From Aporrectodea caliginosa (lineage: Eukaryota; Annelida; Clitellata; Crassiclitellata; Lumbricidae): DNA of 64,000 nt. This document shows, one piece after another, positions 57,670 through 64,000 of this stretch. The number at the start of each line of letters is the position of its first letter. Position 1 is the first letter of the stretch. Position numbers and translations under genes: made by a program. The notes under the pieces were generated by a model. That model did not search any database. It saw nothing but the letters and a program-made list of their open reading frames with translations, and had not been told where the DNA came from. The stretch spans positions 102,501-166,500 of the forward strand of contig JACEVL010000045.1 of assembly GCA_020284085.1 (NCBI GenBank), in the 5' to 3' direction.

Positions 57670-60240
57670 AGTTTTCGCGTTCTTATTGTCCAGACACCAT
57701 GCCCCAACAATAGTTTGGACAAGTTCAAGCCAGTGAATAATAATATGTGTGTGGCCTACATTATGTGACATCCAGCGAACTTCATGCGTGACTTTTCGGT
57801 GCGTCAAGTGTCACCATTGCGTGGTCATGCATTCCATAGCCCAAAGGCCTACGTGGGCAATTTATAGGCCTACTCGCCGATGTATCGTTCTGCATTATTA
57901 ATAGCCCGGCCTATATGACAGTAGGCTATGTGCTTGAGGCGTTTGATAGCTGTGTATACAAACATTAAGCTAAAAGTCAATTTGCACCATGCCTACGTAC
58001 GTATTGCTACTGTAACACAGATACATAGCCTACAATTTGCGCACGTCACAACTCAGAAGTGTACTTCTGTTGCACTAAAATACCCTTCTATAGACGTTGT
58101 ACCGCTGCAGTCGGTGTCTTTACGACCTCCAAGTGCCTCCGAATAAGCGAATATGACGCCGGTTCTCTTGTATAGACCTGGCAGAGACAGAGCTTTCCTA
58201 CACTTAAGTCCATTACCATTCTGGTAGCAGTACACTCTCCAGTGAAAATAGAAATTAAAGATCCATAAGTCATATCTTGGTCGTAAACATATCTGTTGCA
58301 ACAGTTACGTTAACAATAGAAAACAATATTAGTCTTCAACAGTACTTTGCCAGTGCATTATATCGCTAGTGTTATCCAGTAGGCCTATAATTAAAACCAT
58401 TATAGCTGGTTAAGTTGAATTTTTTCACACACCGGGGTACATCACGTATAGGTCTACTGATAAATGAGGACTCAAGCCAATCTTCTGGTTTCATGCTGGC
58501 AGAAGAAATAGGTATGCTATTCTAAAACTAATGACCAGCTGCATTGGTTTCCCAGTCACGTTTAGTGCACTCTCGTTAATGGACGTTAAAATGTTAATGA
58601 ACTCATTATAGACAACTTACAAACCCATATAATGCTACGGTCAACAAAAGAGCCTTTGAACCAAGTAGAAGAAGAACATGTCAAATGGCCAAATCGTTTA
58701 TATATAGCCTATATGTATTGAATAACTTAGTAATCTCTACATTGTCAAAGATCGACTCCAACCACCTGCCAATTATCGCCATCTCAACAATAGCATGCCA
58801 GACACGAAAATAACCATGAGAGAAGCAAACGAAAGCTGATGACGAAACTTATACGAAAATAAACTAAGCTATAAACTTTAAAGAGGTCAACGGCCTATGT
58901 AGCCATAGGATGTCGTTAAACAAACTACAGTAGCCTAAACTAGGCCTATAGGCCTACTACTAATGATACAACGTTATGATAAGTGATCCAGTCTTAAACA
59001 AAAAACAGCCGGAACGCCCGCTTCAGGCGCCATTGTTAATCTAGAAATTTTTACCGGTACGGCGCTCCGGTAGTAAAAAAAGAACCGGAACGCCGTTCCG
59101 ATGTGTTCCGGTCTCAACCGATCCCAGGGGATCCCTGGTTATGATGCACTAATTTCTTCGCAAAACATGACAAAATTGGCGTAGGCCTATTAGAGCTTAT
59201 TAGTATCGAAAGTTGGATTTCTAAGTTAGTAACATTTCCTATAATTATCTGGATTGGCTGTTTCATGTTTCAAACGCCAACCGATGCCGGCGCCGCCGCC
59301 GAAAGCCGGCGTGCAGCCGAATTTTTAGGGTACCGCCGGGAACAACACAGGTCGGCGCATATGTATAAATAAATAAATTATAATTGACCTAAATATCTGT
59401 CTCTACTATAAACATAAATGCAAATGTAATCGATTTTATTTAGCAATCGTATGGCCTTGACCCTGCATATTTTTCAATGAATTGATCGGGTGAGATCCTT
59501 CACCACAGATGTCCGTTCAAATGGGCGCCACGCCATTTAAGGTGCCCGTGCAGGAAGCGTAGCATGCATAAGCAACTATTAAGCAGAGTATAGGCAGCTA
59601 TTCGGCATAGGCTAAGTATACACCTAAACATGCAGTATAGCCTAATTATACTGCAGTAGACGAAGTTATTGCATAAACCTTGGCAAGCTACCAGCTTTGC
59701 CATACCATAAAATCGCTACGCCCCCATGTAAAGCGTATACGTGGACTATTCAAGGCCTATATAAACTGTGTAGAATTCTTGTGCAAGACAAATAAACCGC
59801 AAACAATAAAAATGTGCTAAAATCCCTTTGCAACGCTTCTGTATAGGTAACATCGAAATAGTTATAGAATGTTAACAAAGCAACGCTAGGAATAACTTTT
59901 AACATTTATTCACTCTCATACGCAAGCAGGCTATAACTGGCGGGTACTATACAAAGTTTATTTAGCAGACAGTAAATAATTGAACCCTCGATGAATTTCT
60001 GTCCGTTCATTATAAATGTCGATGGCGTGCACAAAAGCCATGTGGCTCTATCTCTGCGCACACGAGCGCAACTTCTACTCTATCGAAGCCACTCGTAAAC
60101 AGTAATTCGCCACCATGATGGCTGTGTGTCGTGCGCCAGTACATGCACCATAATTTCGAGATGTGCGCGTTTCGTGCGCACGCGGACTTCTACATATGAA
60201 AACCTGTTGGTATATAGTTATAGCCGTACACGAGTGCTCA
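57670..60240. other. No gene seen
   Basis: AT-rich with several TAGGCCTA palindromes. GC-rich islands near 59030-59130 (repeated CCGGAACGCC) and 59280-59360 (GCCGGCGCCGCCGCCGAAAG) look like decayed DNA-element ends, without a TSD I can confirm. No exon recognised. Confidence 0.4.
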
Positions 60241-60817
60241 CTTGTGTACGGTGTGGCAGGGAGGGAGGGACTGAGGGAGCCTCAGGGAGGGGAGGGAGGG
60301 GAGGGGGAAGCGAGGGACGAATGAAATATATTCATGCGTCTGAAATGGCTATGGCAGTAGTTCACGTGGTCTCGTCTGGTTTGGCAATGCATGCGGGAGC
60401 GCACAGACAGAGGTCTTCTTCATACGGAGGGGTCTCTTCTGCGTGCGGAGGGGTCTTTCTGCGTGCGGAGGGGTCTTCTGCGTGTGGAGGGGTCTTGTTT
60501 TGGCCGCTGCACGGGCTCCGTCAAATTAGTCTATTTCTACGACTCTGCGAATCGTAGCGCCGGTATCGGTTATTAATAGCAGAGGCGCCGCCGCCGCCTG
60601 GTGTTCCTTCCAAGAACGAATTCGCTTTCACGTGTATACTGGCTGAGGTGGTGGAATCTGTGCGTCGTCGTCTTCCGTCTGGCACTGTCTGCCGACGGAG
60701 TTCCGGCGGAAGTTCGTCTGCGCCGGAAGCGAGAGGACGCAGTGCAGACCCGGAAGGAAGGAAGGAAGGAAGGCCGTCGGGGTGTTATATGTTGCGGCGG
60801 TGGCGGAGTGATACGCC
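60241..60817 (+). promoter_or_regulatory. G-rich presumed promoter and 5' UTR of the MGQ gene
   Basis: Plus-strand G-runs at 60259-60310 (GGGAGGGAGGGACTGAGGG and further) meet the G3+ quadruplex pattern. A four-unit GCGGAGGGGTCTTCTGCGTG repeat follows at about 60420-60495, then CpG-rich sequence with GCCGCCGCCGCC just before the exon. Composition departs sharply from the AT-rich neighbours. Transcription start not determinable. Confidence 0.45.
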
Positions 60818-60881
60818 ATGGGGCAAATTACCAGTCGTCGCTTTCGGCGTCGTGAGGAGGAATCGTCATCATCATCCGAAG
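60818..60881 (+). CDS. First coding exon of an unidentified gene, N-myristoylation-like start
   Basis: ATG in a good context (ACGCCATGG) begins MGQITSRRFRRREEESSSSSE plus one base and ends at a perfect donor GAAG|GTAAGT. Met-Gly with Ser at position 6 and following basic residues fits an N-myristoylated, membrane-tethered protein; the RRFRRREEE and poly-Ser stretch would be flexible. I do not recognise the family. The next exons should lie downstream, probably beyond the window, since 60882-64000 is repeat-rich and intron-like. Confidence 0.55.
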
Positions 60882-60894
60882 GTAAGTGCATGCA

Positions 60895-61324
60895 CTATGC
60901 AGGGTGAGCAGTGACTGAGCACATGTAGGTTGAGCAGTGACTGAGCACATGCAGGGTGAGCAGTGACTGAGCACATGTAGGTTGAGCAGTGACTGAGCAC
61001 ATGTAGGTTGAGCAGTGACTGAGCACATGCAGGGTGAGCAGTTACTGAGCACATGTAGAGTGAGCAGTGACTGAGCACATGTAGGTTGAGCAGTGACTGA
61101 GCACATGTAGGTTGAGCAGTGACTGAGCACATGTAGGTTGAGCAGTGACTGAGCACATGTAGGTTGAGCAGTGACTGAGCACATGCATGGTGAGCAGTGA
61201 CTGAGCACATGTAGGTTGAGCAGTGACTGAGCACATGTAGGTTGAGCAGTGACTGAGCACATGCAGGGTGAGCAGTTACTGAGCACATGTAGAGTGAGCA
61301 GTGACTGAGCACAAACGGGTTGAG
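60895..61324 (+). repeat. 26-bp minisatellite, about 16 copies
   Basis: The unit is TAGGTTGAGCAGTGACTGAG-CACATG with variants CAGGG, TAGAG, CATGG and GTTACT. The variant trio (TAGGTT, CAGGG..GTTACT, TAGAG) occurs at about 60999-61076 and again at about 61233-61310, exactly 234 bases (nine units) apart. The minus strand is open in all three frames. Confidence 0.95.
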
Positions 61325-61749
61325 CACTCGGCTGAAGTGGTCGCTCTTTATAGCGAGCTTATCGGGAGTTCTGTTGATGCCCAGGGTCTTCCAAGGTCGC
61401 TTTCCAGGAAGTGGATTCGGATTTCAATTTGCTCAATGATTGCAACGGAGCCAAACTGCAAAGGTTTGAAATCGAACCTGCATCGCTTAGACCCAGTGAC
61501 CTCACAACAGTCGGTTCAATAGATTCAATGATCTGGTGAACCATTTGGGGCCACACACGGCGATCGAGAATTGTGTTTGTTAGCATTGAACTCTTTTTTG
61601 GAATAACACGCTCTGACAGGAACTTTCGAGGGAGGAATGTGCGACTTAACCGGGGCCCCACATTTCCCCTCCCAGACCGGTCAATTTATTTTTTGCGTGA
61701 GACAAACAGACTCCGTCACTAGCACACGATAGGAAATCCAGACAGAATG

Positions 61750-61760
<11 letters not shown>
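61325..61760. other. No gene seen (presumed intron)
   Basis: A 100-codon minus-strand frame at 61359-61661 is not recognised. No element ends identified. Confidence 0.35.
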
Positions 61761-61780
<20 letters not shown>

Positions 61781-62058
61781 GACAGAACAGACAGACAGAA
61801 CAGACAACAGACAGAACAGACAACAGACAGAACAGAACAGACAGACAGATACAGACAAACAGACAGACAGACAGACAGAACAGACAGAACAGACAGACAG
61901 ACAGACAGATACAGACAAACAGACAGACAGACAGACAGAACAGACAGAACAGACAGACAGACAGAACAGACAGAACAGACAGACAGACAGAACAGACAGA
62001 ACAGACAGACAGATACAGACAAACAGACAGACAGATACAGACAGACAAACAGACAGAC

Positions 62059-62091
<33 letters not shown>

Positions 62092-62472
62092 TACAGACAA
62101 ACAGACAGACAGACAGACAGAACAGACAGAACAGACAGACAGACAGAACAGACAGAACAGACAGACAGACAGATACAGACAAACAGACAGACAGATACAG
62201 ACAGACAAACAGACAGACATAGACAGACAGACAGACAGACAGATACAGACAAACAGACAGACAGACAGAACAGACAGAACAGACAGACAGACAGACAGAT
62301 ACAGACAGAACAGACAGACAGATACAGACAGACAGACAGACAGACAGACAGATACAGACAAACAGACAGACAGACAGAACAGACAGAACAGACAGACAGA
62401 CAGAACAGACAGACACACAGACAACAGAACAGACAGACAGACAGACAGATACAGACAAATAGACATACAGAT

Positions 62473-62505
<33 letters not shown>

Positions 62506-62815
62506 TACAGACAAACAGACAGACAGACAGAACAGACAGAACAGACAGACAGACAGACAGATACAGACAAACAGACAGACAGATACAGACAAACAGACAG
62601 ACAGACAGAACAGACAGAACAGACAGACAGACAGACAGATACAGACAAACAGACAGACAGACAGAACAGACAGAACAGACAGACAGACAGACAGATACAG
62701 ACAAACAGACAGACAGACAGAACAGACAGAACAGACAGACACACAGACAACAGAACAGACAGACAGACACAGACAGACAGACACAGACAGACAGACACAG
62801 ACAGACGCTCATACC
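61760..62815. repeat. CAGA/ACAG complex satellite, about 1 kb
   Basis: Tetranucleotide CAGA with regularly placed ACAGAACAGA and ATACAGACAAAC variants; at 61847-61960 the pattern repeats with an exact 60-base period, then drifts. All frames over it (Ser-Val-Cys-Leu or Gln-Thr-Asp-Arg) are open and are not genes. Confidence 0.95.
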
Positions 62816-62819
62816 TATC

Positions 62820-63666
62820 GGTCTAAAAGGCCTTGAGAACGAATCGATCAGTTATTTGTTTTTCCAGCGCAACTGATTTGATGGTAATCGTGATGTGGGG
62901 TCGGGTGCTGGAAAGGGACGATTGGGAGATGGGTCCATCCATCTTCACCCATCACCGCATCTGCATCTCGCTAGAAAAAAGCTCATTGGAATAACAATTC
63001 AATCTGATAGTTATTGTTCATGATACGCTCACGTTTCTCTCACGCCATTGCGGCTTATCACTTCAGTGCAGGCTTCGCTTCATTTTGAAAGTCAATGGAC
63101 CTTACTCCGTCTGTCTGTCTGTCTGTCTGTATATATGTATCTATGTCTGCCTGTCTGTGTGTAGATGTGTGTATGCGCACTTCACTCTGAAGTGCTCACA
63201 AAACGCAAGTCGAGATGGTTCATCTGATTGCAATGATTACTTAGTCAATTTTCTCCAGATTTGAGACAGGCGAACAATGACATTTAAAGTACGTGCGCGC
63301 GCGCACATACACATGCACACATATTATAGCCTACTCTTCACACATACTGGTATGGACGAGTGTAGGCCTATATAATATATATATATACTGTATATACATG
63401 TATATATATATACGTATGTATGTATGTATTATATATGCAGGTATATTTGATTAAGCTTACTTTTCATACACGATTGTGTTATCGTATCATGGCAACTATA
63501 GACTCGAGTGCCAAACACTAATTCAGAGGCTTAACTTACAGTGCTTATATAGGGATTATAGGCACACGTGTGCCAATGTGTATAAGTATAGACATACACT
63601 TGTGTAGGGCGGTTGGGGCCTACTCATATATGCATACATATATGTGTATATATATGTATATGTGTG

Positions 63667-63697
<31 letters not shown>

Positions 63698-64000
63698 TTG
63701 TATGTATATATATATATATATATCTGCATTTATTTGATTGAACTCGGCTTCGGTATACGGTCAATAAGTAATGCGTTATCGTAAGATAGCAACTAGGTTA
63801 TATAGGTATATATAGGCTCAATTGTTCACCGACCGATATCCAGAGGCTTCGAATGCATTGCATGGATTGAGCCAATTATGCGGTTGTTTCCAGCACCTGT
63901 GGACTGACCGACCGACCGTTGGACCATAAAAGAGGTGAACGAAGAAGGAGAAGATAAGGGCGAAAGCGAGAGAGCGCGAATTGGGCGGAATCTGGGGCGG
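62820..64000. other. No gene seen; AT/GT dinucleotide tracts
   Basis: (GTCT)n at about 63106-63131, alternating GCGCGC/CACA at 63290-63320, and several TATATA/TGTATA tracts at 63365-63430 and 63630-63722 with extensive self-complementarity. The last ~120 bases turn purine- and GC-rich, without an identifiable exon. Confidence 0.5.

Noticed and set aside
60895..61324. CRISPR-like array of 26-bp direct repeats
   Set aside because: Units are strictly contiguous with no spacers, in an animal genome; it is a minisatellite.
61646..62826. Open frames of 359-388 codons on both strands over the CAGA array
   Set aside because: They are produced by a stop-free tetranucleotide repeat; composition is only Ser/Val/Cys/Leu or Gln/Thr/Asp/Arg, with no domain.
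63360..63722. AT-rich palindromes as a replication origin or attachment site
   Set aside because: Plain TATA/TGTA dinucleotide tracts; nothing in the sequence supports a specific function.

Overview
This is a eukaryotic, metazoan genomic window. It holds split genes with GT-AG introns, convergent genes far apart, many simple-sequence arrays and a dense load of DNA transposons and non-LTR retrotransposons. Gene content (MAPKAPK2/3-type kinase, NAA10, an SLC6 transporter), LINE/SINE 3' ends carrying GCGCTATATAAAT tails, and very frequent TAGGCCTA palindromes suggest a marine invertebrate, perhaps a deuterostome such as an echinoderm. That placement is inference and weak below the animal level.

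Layout. 1-16 kb: no gene recognised; a 543-bp hAT-type MITE (815-1357), large pyrimidine, ATC and GA microsatellite tracts, and two degraded hAT transposase 3' ends. 16.07-16.34 kb (minus): first coding exon of an SLC6 neurotransmitter transporter whose remaining exons are not seen in the window. 17-28 kb: LINE remnants, a perfect 75-bp inverted repeat, MITEs, and a nested pair of hAT elements with intact 8-bp target-site duplications (TSDs). 28.87-42.31 kb (plus): a complete ten-exon MAPKAPK2/3 orthologue, 350-351 aa. 46.52-54.47 kb (minus): a complete six-exon NAA10 (ARD1) orthologue, predicted 162 aa. The two genes converge. 54.5-60 kb: more MITEs, no gene. 60.2-64 kb: G-rich presumed promoter, a 64-nt first coding exon starting Met-Gly-Gln, then a 26-bp minisatellite and a ~1-kb CAGA array in the presumed intron.

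The most interesting locus is the 3' end of the kinase gene. A LINE 3' fragment plus the start of the terminal coding exon is present three times (35.94-42.31 kb). The first two exon copies are cut at the same codon and stop at once, so they would give a kinase lacking the docking/NLS tail, or could act as in-frame 18-codon cassette exons. Two of the three LINE copies carry a hAT insertion, and one of those carries a second hAT with a perfect TSD, so the order of events can be read from empty and filled sites.

Thirteen hAT-type insertions are proposed by TIRs and/or 8-bp TSDs (one has ill-defined ends). They include a 53-bp near-perfect palindrome with its own 8-bp TSD, lodged just after the start codon of a transposase fragment.
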